Assembly: GCA_963555705.1 (NCBI GenBank)
Contig: OY743184.1
Span: 24,712,859-24,776,858 of the forward strand
Direction: 5' to 3'
Length of the DNA stretch: 64,000 nt
Source of the DNA: Ligustrum vulgare
Lineage: Eukaryota > Streptophyta > Magnoliopsida > Lamiales > Oleaceae
The notes under the pieces were generated by a model that made no database searches, was not told the DNA's origin, and worked only from the letters and a program-made list of their open reading frames with translations. The number at the start of each line of letters is the position of its first letter. Positions within the stretch are counted from its first letter, which is position 1. Positions 52,925 to 63,065 of the stretch are shown here, in pieces. A program made the position numbers and the translations under genes.

Positions 52925-54330
52925 TTCAGTTCTTTTCCTTTCCAACCTTAAATTCTGCTCCAAACTGAACACAACCATTTTCCCCTTCAGTAGTGTTAGT
53001 TTTTTCTCTACCTTAGCTTTTTCTTTAAATTCATTAGTATAAGTCATTAATTTGGCATAAAGGACTGTAATGTTGGTCAAATTATTTGTGTCCTCTTTCA
53101 CCAATTCATTCAGATATACTTCAGCCTCATCTTAACTAGTAAAAATAGCATGGATGTCAAAGTTAGGGTCGTATAATAAGTCTCTTTACTGAAGCTCTCA
53201 ATTTTCTTTTCTTCCTCTCTTAATAATTGCTCATACGTAATAATATTATCGCTAAGTTGAAATAAATTAGGAAATCCCATGTCTTGAAATTTCTTTTTCA
53301 ACTCAAAACTGGAGCAACTTTGAGAAATGAAAAATTCTTTTTTCACTTAAAGGCACAACTCACCTGCTCCTGATCGTTATAAATTTTTGATGAAATGACT
53401 CAGCCCATTTATTTGACAATTGACGTAATTTCCTAAATCTGCCAAAGTGACTTCTAATTCAATTTGATTGGGCATGAAACAACTACTCTAATTGTTGCAA
53501 GTTTGGACAGAATTTGCAAGCAGTTAGTGAAGATGAGAAAGTAATTCCAGTTAGTGAATTTGGGTATAGTCTCATTTTATGGTAGTCAATAACTCCACCA
53601 CACTGTAAATTAAAACGCTTTATGTGTTCTAAAGTGGAAACCTCCCCAAACCAGTAAATAAAGAGAGTTCGAGCACTCTATACCCTCTAAGCTAAGGATT
53701 GATTTACCCAATCCAAATAATGTTTTTTATATGTCGGACGAATTACTGACCGAATTCCAAAGGCCAACTGATCTTATAGGGTTTCTGTTATTTGTTCCCT
53801 CAACATGACGTTTGGATCAAATGGAACTCCTACTAGTTGTGGTACATAAGGCATAACTTTGAGGCCTAATAGGATTAGCACCTATGGTAGCCATGAATGC
53901 ACCATTGTTTGGTTCACTGTTACTATTAAATCGTGGATTTACTCCTTCATTTGTGCGTGTAACATTTTATCTTATGTTTTGTACATTCACCCTCATATTA
54001 AGAGTACCTCCCATATTAGATGTTTAAACACCTATTACATTAGAAGGTCCAAGACCCCATGTTGAATGGTCCAATGTGTGGTGCTTCTAGACCTTGGCTC
54101 GTATTTATGATTGGTGAACCATTTTTTGTGTTTGCATTTAGCAAGAAACTACCTATTAAACTCCTTGTTTGAAAGTAATTAATCCTTCCCACAGGATTTG
54201 ACTGACAATTTGGCCTACCAATTTATTCATGAGTTCTTTAAACGTAAGCAATTGTTTGACCATGTTGTCATAGTGCATATTTTCATTTTAAGCAAATTTC
54301 TCAACAGCATGAATATTTTGTAAGTTTACT
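52925..54330 (-). pseudogene. Ty3/gypsy gag remnant
   Basis: Broken minus-strand frames give EVSTLEHIKRFNLQCG near 53596-53645, YHKMRLYPNSLTG near 53555-53592, and QSCSSFELKKKFQDMGFPNL near 53265-53322. FQLSDNIITYEQLLREEEKK and a Lys/Glu-rich end (LMTYTNEFKEKAKVEKKLTL) follow. The HI-RF-x-QCG and LRLFPNSLTG-like blocks define a plant Gypsy gag of the large non-chromovirus (Tat-type) kind. N-terminal parts up to about 54330 are diverged. No pol is attached; a PP2C exon adjoins at 52920. Confidence 0.65.
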
Positions 54331-55262
54331 TGCTCAATGATATTTTGAGTTGGTTCTCCCATCAGTGCACGCATGGTATGAGAGCTGAACTCCGTTATTG
54401 ATTCATAATGACTACAACTAGATTCTTCTATTCTGGGGTACTTTGTTGACCCTCAAATCACTAGAGGAACACATCGGGGAATTTCCAGCTCCTTATCAAG
54501 ATTTTTATGAGGCATGTGATTCAAACATTTCTTACACCAAGTGTACCAATGAGCGTGCTAAATTATTTTGTGCGAGTTTTGTGCGAACAATTAAAAAATG
54601 ATCTTACACATCAATGTGTAAGGGGACAAACCTCTTGAGATAAAGCCTCAATAAGGGACGTTTTATTATAAAGATTTAATTTACAATATGCCTCCAAAGG
54701 GCGCAAACACACAAAGTTTAACTAGAGAAAATTTACTAAAAATCTAAGATTAAAAAAAAAAATTACAGTCTCTGTTTGAAAGTTGATTTTGTGGTCCTTT
54801 CCTTCTCGTTACTTCATGTCTTTTGTACTTTGTTGATATCCATTTGCATGATTCTCACTTTGTAAATGCCTATAACCGTAAATTATCTTGTACTGATAAC
54901 TTCTTCCAATAACTACCCATGATGGAGCTCTTCAATTATCCACATTCCAATAACCATTAATAACTACTCCATTATCTTCACTTTAGATCATGGGTTGAGT
55001 TGGAAAACCATCGCTTCAACCATGCATCATCCAACGTTCTATATGTCCAAATACATGCACTACTCGCCCAATCGTTCAACCATTCTTCAGTGTGAGTGAG
55101 TCTTTTGTATTGCGACCTGATTTCTACATTTGACTTTCTTGTTTCTAGACCTTTGTATTGAACTTTTGAATTGTGTATTTTTATATGTTAATAATTACAT
55201 TCTTCTTTTATGAAGAAAAAACTTTTACAAATGCAACTACGATAAAAATTGAATTATCTATG
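54331..55262. other. noncoding, possibly Gypsy leader or decayed repeat
   Basis: No ORF or repeat pair supported. It may be the 5' leader of the Gypsy whose gag lies at 52.9-54.3 kb; I see no primer site. Confidence 0.3.
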
Positions 55263-55465
55263 TGTTCGGCGGCTGTTAAGTCGCCATTATTTTTATTGTA
55301 AATATTATATTGTATGAGTAAATGACAATTGTACCCTATAATCCTAGACATTATTACTTTGAATATCCTTATTTTCCCCTATATATAGGGGTTCTGGTTC
55401 ATAATAAAATACACAAGTTTATTGACCTCTTTATTTCTTTTCTCTTTTCTCTCTAATTTATAACA
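55263..55465 (+). repeat. short Copia-type LTR (solo or truncated)
   Basis: TGTTCGGCGG to TTTATAACA, 203 bp, with TATA core CTATATATAGGGG (55379-55391) and AATAAAATAC 25 bp later. It is followed by CGTTATCAACATG, close to the GTTATCAGCACG primer-site motif of some plant Copia families. The partner LTR and coding region are not present nearby. Confidence 0.55.
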
Positions 55466-57466
55466 CGTTATCAACATGAATCTCTACCAAATTGAGTTAG
55501 AAAAAATACTCAAAATCTCACATATCAAAATTTTAGTAAGGTAATATCATATGTACCAAAATTAATTTGATGGCATATGAATTTTTTTTTTTATATAAGC
55601 GTATTCATCTATCATGTACATCAATATTAATTTGGTGGTATATAAATTTATTTTTATGCATTTGAATTGTGATTTTTTGCTGTCAAATTCTTTTCAATTG
55701 ATTATGCATTGGTTTAAAACAATGGTTTGACTTTTCAATTGATCTTTCCGGATTCTTTTCCATTGATCCACCCGAATTCTGATTTGCAATTTTCTTCCAA
55801 CTCCGAAACTGAAAATCAGGTGCATAATTTGACTTCCAAATTCGATTCGAAAACTTTATTTTTCGATTCAGTAAACGAACTTTCAAACCAATGCAGAATT
55901 TGAGATGACTCAAAGTTCCTGGGCATTTTTTACGCGTTTCTGTGCAATTCTTATATATTATTGTTGTGAAACTAATATTTTTATCCGTGCGATGTACGTA
56001 ATAGTGATTTTGATCAAATTTTATGAAAATATATTAATTATACAATCATATTAAATAAAATCATAATAAAATGATATTTTAATACAAAATATTATTAAAT
56101 TCAAAATTTTAAAAAAGACAAAACTAATTAAAATAGGAAATGAAACATGTACAACACTAATCAAAATTAAGAAATCCCGATCTTTAGATTTTTCCTTTTT
56201 CTATTTAAAAATTATTTTTTTCTTTTAAAAAGTATTTTTATTTATTATTTATTTGTTCGTTGAACTTTCTTCTTCTAAATAAGTTATTTTTATTTTTTTA
56301 TTTATATGTTAAAATATTTTGAAATAAAATATAATATAATAAATAAAATTAACTACTATAAATTTGCTTTGAATTGATAATTTTGAAATTAAAGAATATT
56401 GTTGTTATAATTTTTTATGTATTTAATTTTATCTTCAAATGAGTAAATGTTGCATTATTTGTAAAATAACATTTTTTGAAACACTTTTTAATCACGTATT
56501 TTATTTCGAATAAAAAATATTTTTAATTATAAACAAAAACAAAGCATTTGAACGGAGGTTTTAATTTATTAAATAGTTAATAATAATATATATTTTAGAA
56601 AATATGATTCATTATTTACACAGATTTTTATTTTAGTTTTTTTGGAAAAATCGTAAAGGCATTTTTTAGGGAAAATGACATTTAATGTTTTTCTCTCACC
56701 ACTTCTAATTTTATATATTCATATAAAATAGAATATAGATATAAAAGATTCTCAACCCAGCAAATATTTATAAATATTTAAATAATAAAATTATACTTTT
56801 ATTTACAAAATAAAGAAGTTAAATTAAATTAATAATTACGAAAAATCTTCAATTATCATGATACAACAATCAAACAACGTGGGAGATCAATAAATTATAT
56901 CGAAAATCTTATACCATATAATCTTTACACAATTATTAAAATTAAGAATGCCTAAACATATTAGCATCCATTCGATAACTTCGTATATAAATTTATTTAC
57001 AGAAAATACATTTTTTACCCAATTTTAAGTCATTTTTCAACCACACATTTCATCTCGAAAATAACAATATTTTTATTTATAAATAAAATCAAAGCATTTG
57101 AACGGAGACTTTAATTTATTAAATAGTTAATAATAATAATAATATATTTTAGAAAATATGATTTATTATTTAAAGGATAATAAATATTATTTACATGCAT
57201 TTCTATTTTATTTTGACTTTGGTTTTTTTTTTTTTTAAATTGTAAGTGTATATTTTTTAGGAAAAATGACATTTAATGCTTTTCCTCACTTTTTATATAT
57301 GTATAGATAAATTAAGATTATAGATAATATTATAGGACTTAAATGATAATATAATTTAAAATAAATTAGATATTGAGGAAATATAAAAATATACAATAAA
57401 ACTTTAGCTTTAATTTTTCATATGATTTTACGGACAATATGTTTACAATTTGCTCTCACTTGTTAG
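55466..57466. other. AT-rich noncoding DNA with an internal direct repeat
   Basis: A diverged direct duplication of about 260 bp: 56490-56750 and 57050-57310 share AAAGCATTTGAACGGAG, TTTAATTTATTAAATAGTTA and GGGAAAATGACATTTAATG in the same order. No gene. Confidence 0.55.
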
Positions 57467-58266
57467 TAGGGGTGGGCAAAAAAAAAATAACCGATATGAA
57501 CGAACTGGAACCCAATTTGCTCTGGTTCGGTTCTCGGTTCCGCTTTTAGAACTGAAAAGTCGCAGTTAGAACCAAATCTTTTACATTTGTTTATTTTTTT
57601 GATGGTTTCAATTGATTGTCCTAAAACTAAAAATCAAAAAAGTTTGTAATTTTTTGTGATAAAATGAAAATGATTAAGTTCTTTTTATGAAAATTGCTAC
57701 GACTTTATCTCATTGTAACATTTTACTGCACACTTGAACTAAAATTCTTAGTAAATGAAAATAGAATGAGACCAATTAATAAGAGAAGTTTTAAATGACC
57801 ACGATATAGTTAATTAAATATTTAAATACAAATATAAAACAATTATAAATAATGTATTTAAAAATCATGATTCACTCCACAAGTTTACTATACAAATTTA
57901 TTGATTGGCTTCTTGCCATGCTCAAAAAACCTTCCAAATCATTTGTTTCTTATTTTGGTTTATGAACATCTTCTATTTTATGGAGAATCCTATACTTTCT
58001 TCGGGGTGAAAGGATTTTTGAAATTCTTGATCTTGGTATATTCGGTAGAAGTTTATTTCATGTTATTGACTTGCTTCTCGGGTCTGATACCCCTCAATAA
58101 GGCCCCCGAAAAATAATTATTATTGTAGAACCGAATTAAAATCGAAAACGAATGGTTTGGTTCTATCGATTCAATGGAACCGAATGGTTCCATTTTACAA
58201 GAACCGAAAAGTATGGTTCGGTTCGGTTCCAATTTTTGAGATACTCGAACCGAACCACCCGACGCC
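57467..58266. mobile_element. hAT-type MITE, right end eroded
   Basis: Left terminus TAGGGGTGGGC with 8-bp flank CTTGTTAG. The right end stops at CCACCCGACGCCCAC with no final CTA and no matching flank. About 800 bp, GGTTCGGTT words at both ends. An LTR-like TGATGTGATCC begins directly at the lost end, so a later insertion or deletion removed the terminus. Confidence 0.65.
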
Positions 58267-58700
58267 CACTGATGTGATCCGTCATGGGGATCACGGAGAA
58301 CACGCGGAATTTAGACTCGAAGTGCCGGAAAGCTCCAAATCCAAATCGGTAGACGAAAACAATGTAACCCCGACCTCGCGACGCAAGAACCAGAGGTATA
58401 TTAAACCCGAGACCCATTACGATGCGGAGATAAGAACTACCAAGGGGTGAATGCCACAAATGTTGTTTAATCATTTGATAAGTTCAATTTTTTCATTAAG
58501 AACGAAGAAGAACAAGGGAATAACTCACCTTTAAATATCAATAATTTCAAAATTGTCTTTACAATCAATGAAAAAGTAACTAATAAAGAGTATTATCACG
58601 AAAATAGACCAAAACCGCAACATATGGGCTTAAAACGGAAAAAGAATTAAAAACGCAGAAAATCCTAAATATTATACCCACGCGATTGCGTAGGTACTTG
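58267..58700 (-). repeat. LTR-like sequence of element F
   Basis: On the plus strand it begins TGATGTGATCCGTCATGGGG, and similar words CGGAGAACACGCGGAA and GTGCCGGAAAGCTCC recall element C LTRs (GGAAGAAACGCCGGAAAG). Only one copy is visible. GCGATCGC clusters occur just beyond it (58755-58795). The inner boundary is uncertain. Confidence 0.45.
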
Positions 58701-58799
58701 TGTATCGATTGCATGGAGATGCTAAAAAACTCTTGAGTCTCTTTTTCAATGAGTGTCGCGATCGCTTTCCACTTTATACCACGCGATCGCGTGGTTCAA

Positions 58800-58955
58800 A
58801 TGTGCACCCACACCCAATCACCCGGTTCGAATGTCACATGCCTCCGACCTTTGTTTGCTTGGGATGCATAACACTCGTTCTTCTTCTTCTCTATTTAGTC
58901 CTTCACCTTCTCATGGATTGACTTCACAAGCTTAGCATTTTTCTCCCCGTCCAAA
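58800..58955 (-). pseudogene. Gypsy integrase C-terminal remnant (element F)
   Basis: Minus strand: [12 protein letters not shown] near 58920-58950 then a stop, YASQANKGRRHVTFEPGDWV near 58810-58870. This GPY/F-adjacent end block follows RT directly, marking the deletion junction. Confidence 0.7.
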
Positions 58956-59539
58956 CTGCTCCTTTCTTAACTATCTCTGTGAGTGGTGCTGCAAGTGTAC
59001 TAAAATCTTTAACAAACCTCCTATAAAACCCAGCCAACTCGTGAAAGCTCTTAACCTCCGTAATACTTTTGGGAGTTGGCCACTCTTTAATAGCGCGAAT
59101 TTTTTCCTCATCTACCTTAACACCATTAGCTAACAACAAATCCTAGAAAAATCACCTTTTCTATGCAAGAAGTACACTTTTTAAAATTAGTATATAGTTT
59201 GTCAATTTTCAAAACTTCCAATATGGATCTTAAATGTTCAATGTGATCACCTAAGTCCTTACTATACAGCAAAATGTCATCAAAGTATACCACAACAAAT
59301 TTACCAATGTAAGCACGCAAAACATGATTTATTAGTCTCATAAAAGTACCAGGGGAATTAGAGAGACTGAATGGCATAACCATCCATTCATATAAACCAT
59401 ACTTGGTTTTGAAGGCAGTTTTCCATTCATCACCTTCTTTCATGCGAATTTGGTGATAGCCACTTCTGAGATCTATTTTACTAAAAATACTTTCCCCATG
59501 CAACTCATCAAGCATATCATCAAGACCGGTACTGCACAT
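58956..59539 (-). pseudogene. Gypsy reverse transcriptase (element F)
   Basis: [38 protein letters not shown], the intact catalytic [11 protein letters not shown] near 59270-59300 and the palm/thumb end [20 protein letters not shown] near 59050-59120. A frameshift near 59130 separates the last block. The N-terminal RT start before [10 protein letters not shown] is missing or diverged. The conserved DRYPIP start block is not seen. Confidence 0.82.
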
Positions 59540-59933
59540 GGGCTCATGCTCTCCCTGACATTGCTCTTGCTTAACAGCTCCTCAACTTGCCTTTGTAACT
59601 CCTTTGTTTCCCCTGGATTGCTCCTATAGGCTAGCCTGTTTGGGATGACAGCTCCGGCACAAAGTCAATTTGGTATTCGATCCTGCGAATAGGTGGCAGC
59701 ACACTAGGAATCTCCTCGAGAAATAAATCTGCAAATTCCTGCAAAAGAGATACAGCTAAATTGGGGAGGGGTGGTTAGCTTCATCAAGTGCAAGGAAAGA
59801 TTCCTTGTACATTAGAAAAACTACTAGCTTGTTTTCAAATATGGCTTTAGTAATCTCACTTTGTTTTGCATAGAAGCCCACTTTTGTTTTCTCTCATTTG
59901 TCTTTTCAGGCACTTTGCACACCCTTTTTTTTT

Positions 59934-60066
59934 GGCATTGTGGTGCCAACTCTTTTTTGATCACTCAACTCTCCTTTTTCTGGGATCGTGGTCCCAACTC
60001 TCTTCTGTTCACTCAACTCTCCTTTTTCTAGGAACGTGGCATCAACTCTCTTTTTCTCTTCCTCAC
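59934..60066 (-). repeat. 48-bp tandem repeat in the Gypsy protease-RT linker
   Basis: Three degenerate units on the plus strand contain GGTGCCAACTCT, TCACTCAACTCTCC and TTTTTCTGGG. In minus translation they give repeated EKGELSEQKRVGTTIP of 16 residues, the last or first unit more diverged. It lies in the variable linker, not in a domain. Confidence 0.75.
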
Positions 60067-60075
60067 TTTTTAGTT

Positions 60076-60330
60076 TTAATTAGTCCTCATAGACCTGTTG
60101 TGGTGACAAAGCATAAGTTTGACATTTTTCCCATTCTTGGTGAAGGTGTAACTATTTTTATAACCATTATGAATAACCTTCCTATCAAATTTCGACGGCC
60201 TGCCCAACAAGATGTGCCCCATATGCATGGGAACCACATCACAAACTACTCTATTTTCATACTTTCCAGTTGCAAGATCAATCACCACTTGCTTATTCAC
60301 TTTAATCTCTCCCACTATGCAGTTTGTAAG
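60076..60330 (-). pseudogene. Gypsy protease remnant (element F)
   Basis: IKVNKQVVIDLATGKYENRV and CDVVPMHMGHILLGRPSKFD near 60190-60290 are the central and closing parts of the Gypsy retropepsin, as in element C. The D-G/T active-site block should lie near 60380-60410, where LIIDGGSCTN-like codons appear, but it is separated by a stop near 60330. Confidence 0.72.
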
Positions 60331-60481
60331 GCCTAGGGTGTTTTAGCACATGTAGACACAATTTTTCCACAAGGGTAGTACTGGCCACGTTCGTACAACT
60401 ACCCCCATCAATTATCAAACTACACACCTTGTTATTCACAAAGCACCTAGTATGAAAGATATTTCCCCTTTGCTCACTCGA

Positions 60482-61030
60482 CTATTCCACCTTAACTTGA
60501 GTACCCCTCCTAGTGACAAGTGATTTAACTACAGCGTAGTCCCCATCCTCTTCTAAAGCTGGCATATCCTTATACTCATCATCTTCTTCCTTCCCATCCT
60601 CCGAACACAATACACCATCACGCACAATCAACACCCGCTTATTTGGACATTGTGAAGAGATATGTCCTAAACCCGAACATTTAAAACATCTAATATCTCT
60701 ACTTCTAGGAGTTTGAGAATCAAAAATAATTTTACCTTTGTTGGGTGGCTCTTCCTTTCCCTTCGGTGTCTCAAACTTATTTTTCTGAACAACCCCTTCA
60801 TTTTTAGGGGTCCCACTCAATGTAGACTTCCCAAAAGGAGTAGAACCTGTAGAAAATTTCGAGGCCCCCTTCCTTTTTAGCTGCCGCTCAACTTTCATGG
60901 CCATATGCAGCATATCCTCCAAATCAATATAATGCTGCAATTCAAAAACATTAGCAATCTCTCGATTCAAACCACTTAAAAATCTAGCCATGGTCACCTC
61001 CTGGTCCTCCTCAATGTTTGCCCTAATCAT
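60482..61030 (-). pseudogene. Gypsy gag C-terminal part with zinc knuckle (element F)
   Basis: 182 codons: MARFLSGLNREIANVFELQH and DLEDMLHMAMKVERQLKRKG are the retrotransposon gag C-terminus. A basic/Thr-rich segment leads to the knuckle CFKCSGLGHISSQC with PNKR after it (60620-60680), then an acidic stretch. No stop inside; the upstream half is in another frame, separated near 61040-61200. Confidence 0.8.
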
Positions 61031-61218
61031 AGAAATTTCATTTCCCTATGATAATCCTCCACACTCTTCCTACCTTATAAAAGGGTTTGTAATTTTTGGT
61101 AAAGATCCCTATAGTAATGGTTAGGCACAAACCTTTTTCTCATAAGGGCCTTCAACTCATCTCAAGTCTCAATAGGTCTCTCTCGATTCCTCCTTTCACT
61201 AGTCACCAACTGATCCCA

Positions 61219-61563
61219 TCATACTACAGCATAATCTGTAAATTCTACGATCGCCAATTTTACCTTTTTAGCCTCAGAATAGTTATGACAATCAAAAATT
61301 AGTTCTGCCCTCTTTTCCCACTCAAAATAAATTTCCGGATTGCTTTTACCTTGAAAAGGAGGGATGGACATTTTTATGTTACCAATAAGCCCATCTATGT
61401 CATCTCTATCCCTACGTTCACGCCTATAACCCCTTTCGCGCCTTTCTCCTCGATCTCGTCTCCTACCCACACTGGCCATAGACAAATCTTTACTATCAAC
61501 ATCCTCGACATTTTCATTCCTAGCTCCATATTGAGGGTTGAAGTTATTGTTCGCTACAAACAC
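61219..61563 (-). pseudogene. Gypsy gag N-terminal part (element F)
   Basis: An Arg/Glu/Asp-rich start (RRDRGERRERGYRRERRD) is followed by IGNIKMSIPPFQGKSNPEIY and FEWEKRAELIFDCHNYSEAK, the start of the gag domain, then a stop at 61219. First Met at 61563. The arginine-rich head is a usual feature of this gag type. Confidence 0.75.
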
Positions 61564-62330
61564 ACCGCAAGTGCACGAGTCGCATACAAGTGATAGTGGA
61601 CTAATTGAGTCCGGTTAATCGATCCCACAAGGATTGTCTATTTCAACTACACTTTACTATAATTAATTTTAACAAGAAACACACACAATAAAAGTTTGTT
61701 TTGGGAAAGTTTTCGTACTAGAATTAAAGTTGCAATTATAAATAAATAACTAGAAAAATAGTGATGAAAAGATGATAAAGGAGTGTTGGGATTCTTGATT
61801 CCACTTGACCATTACCTAATTGAATTATCAACAAGCACATAGAAACGCAATTCATTAATCATGTTAGACCCGATTTTCCAAGCTTAGCCAATTACCTCTC
61901 TCGAGTGAAATCAACCCTAATTAGTGGCATTAACCTACTATATCTCTATGTCGATTAAAAACACACCAATTGCATTAAACCTTTGTGAAAATAGCTCAAT
62001 GGGTCATCTAGGGTTTTAGGTATATCTCTATCCTAAACAAGAACCTAGAGCAAATATTGTATTGATCTAGAATATACAACAATTTCTCAATAATTGCACA
62101 TCCCATGAAACCTAAGCATAAATGTGGCCACAATAAATGCTAGTCAATAAATACAACAATAATTGCACAAGATAATAAAAAGCTTAAATTCTTAATATGA
62201 GCATTAAAATCAAATAAGCTAGGTCAAGCTTCATCAATAATCCCAACACTTTAAATTTAGCTAAACATGCGTTTGAAAATTAAAAATAACATAAAGCAGT
62301 AAAATAAAACCCGGAATTAGAAGATTGTGG
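61564..62330. other. conserved-looking noncoding repeat
   Basis: Upstream of gag on the minus strand. It contains ordered phrases such as ATCGATCCCACAAGGATTGT near 61618-61638. No ORF, LTR pair or primer site found. It looks like a dispersed plant repeat; family not named. Confidence 0.35.
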
Positions 62331-62424
62331 AAATTTGCATTATAGTCCTCCAACTATCAAACTATTGCAAATCAGTCCCTGCATCTGTTTCTGGCCATTT
62401 CAGTCCTTGGTTCAGTTTCAATTT

Positions 62425-63065
62425 CAGCAATGTTATTCCAGCAACAGCAAAACAGCATTTCCAGCAGCAGCATCAGCTTCCAGCAGGTTCAGATCAGCAA
62501 TATCAGCAACAGCATCAGCAATTCCAGCAGCAGCAGAACAGCATTTCCAGCAGCAGAATCAGCTTCCAGCTGCAGCAGTAGCTTCCAGCAGGTTCATATC
62601 AGCAACAGCATCAGCAATTCCAACAGCAGCAAATTTCAGCAACTTTCCAGTAATTCCAGCAATCTGTCGTTTCAGCAACCAGCAAACTGGTTTTCAGTTC
62701 AGCCTCCCTAGCAGCAGCAGCTCCTCCCAGCAACAGGTATCTCCAGCAATTTCACAGCTTTCTTCCACAGCTTGCAGTCCAGCAGCAGCTCCTCCCAGCT
62801 TCTCCAGCAACTTGTGCAGCAACTCCAGCAGCAGTTGAACCAGGCAGCAAACCAGCAGCTTGTGCAGCAACTCCAGCAGTAGTTGAACCAGGCAGCAAAC
62901 CAGCAACAGCCCTGTCACAGCTGTTTCCACTGGTTTCCAGCAGCTGCAACCTGGTCTCCTGTGTTTCCAGCAATCAACTGCAACCTCAGTTCCTTCCTCA
63001 GGATGCTTCCAGCAGTAATTAAAGCAGTCCAGCAGCAGTGACCACCAGGAATCAACACACCAGTA
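62425..63065. repeat. CAG/CCAGCAG low-complexity region
   Basis: Over 600 bp dominated by CAGCA, TTCCAGCAG and AGCTTCC words on the plus strand, open in several frames (Q/S/A-rich). A 48-bp exact-type tandem duplication starts CTTGTGCAGCAACTCC (62811-62858, 62859-62906). It is probably part of a Gypsy-type untranslated region and not a protein gene: open frames occur in all plus frames and in minus frames too. Confidence 0.75.

Larger units (their letters stand above)
58267..61563 (-). mobile_element. Ty3/gypsy chromovirus-like element, internally deleted (element F)
   Basis: Minus strand order: gag (61563-60482), protease (60315-60076), RT (59539-58960), integrase C-terminal end (about 58955-58800), LTR-like sequence (58267-58700). 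RNase H, the integrase zinc finger and catalytic core are missing, removed by a deletion near 58955. The gag/RT style and LTR termini resemble Reina/CRM-type chromoviruses; lineage is a judgement by eye. Its TGATG LTR edge resembles that of element C. Confidence 0.75.

Noticed and set aside
58700..58935. Plus-strand ORFs of 60-73 codons
   Set aside because: They overlap the minus-strand integrase C-terminal codons of element F.
62335..62838. Gln/Ser/Ala-rich 167-codon ORF that resembles a transcription-factor activation domain
   Set aside because: Other frames on both strands are equally open; it is a CAG-type low-complexity tract next to retrotransposon sequence.
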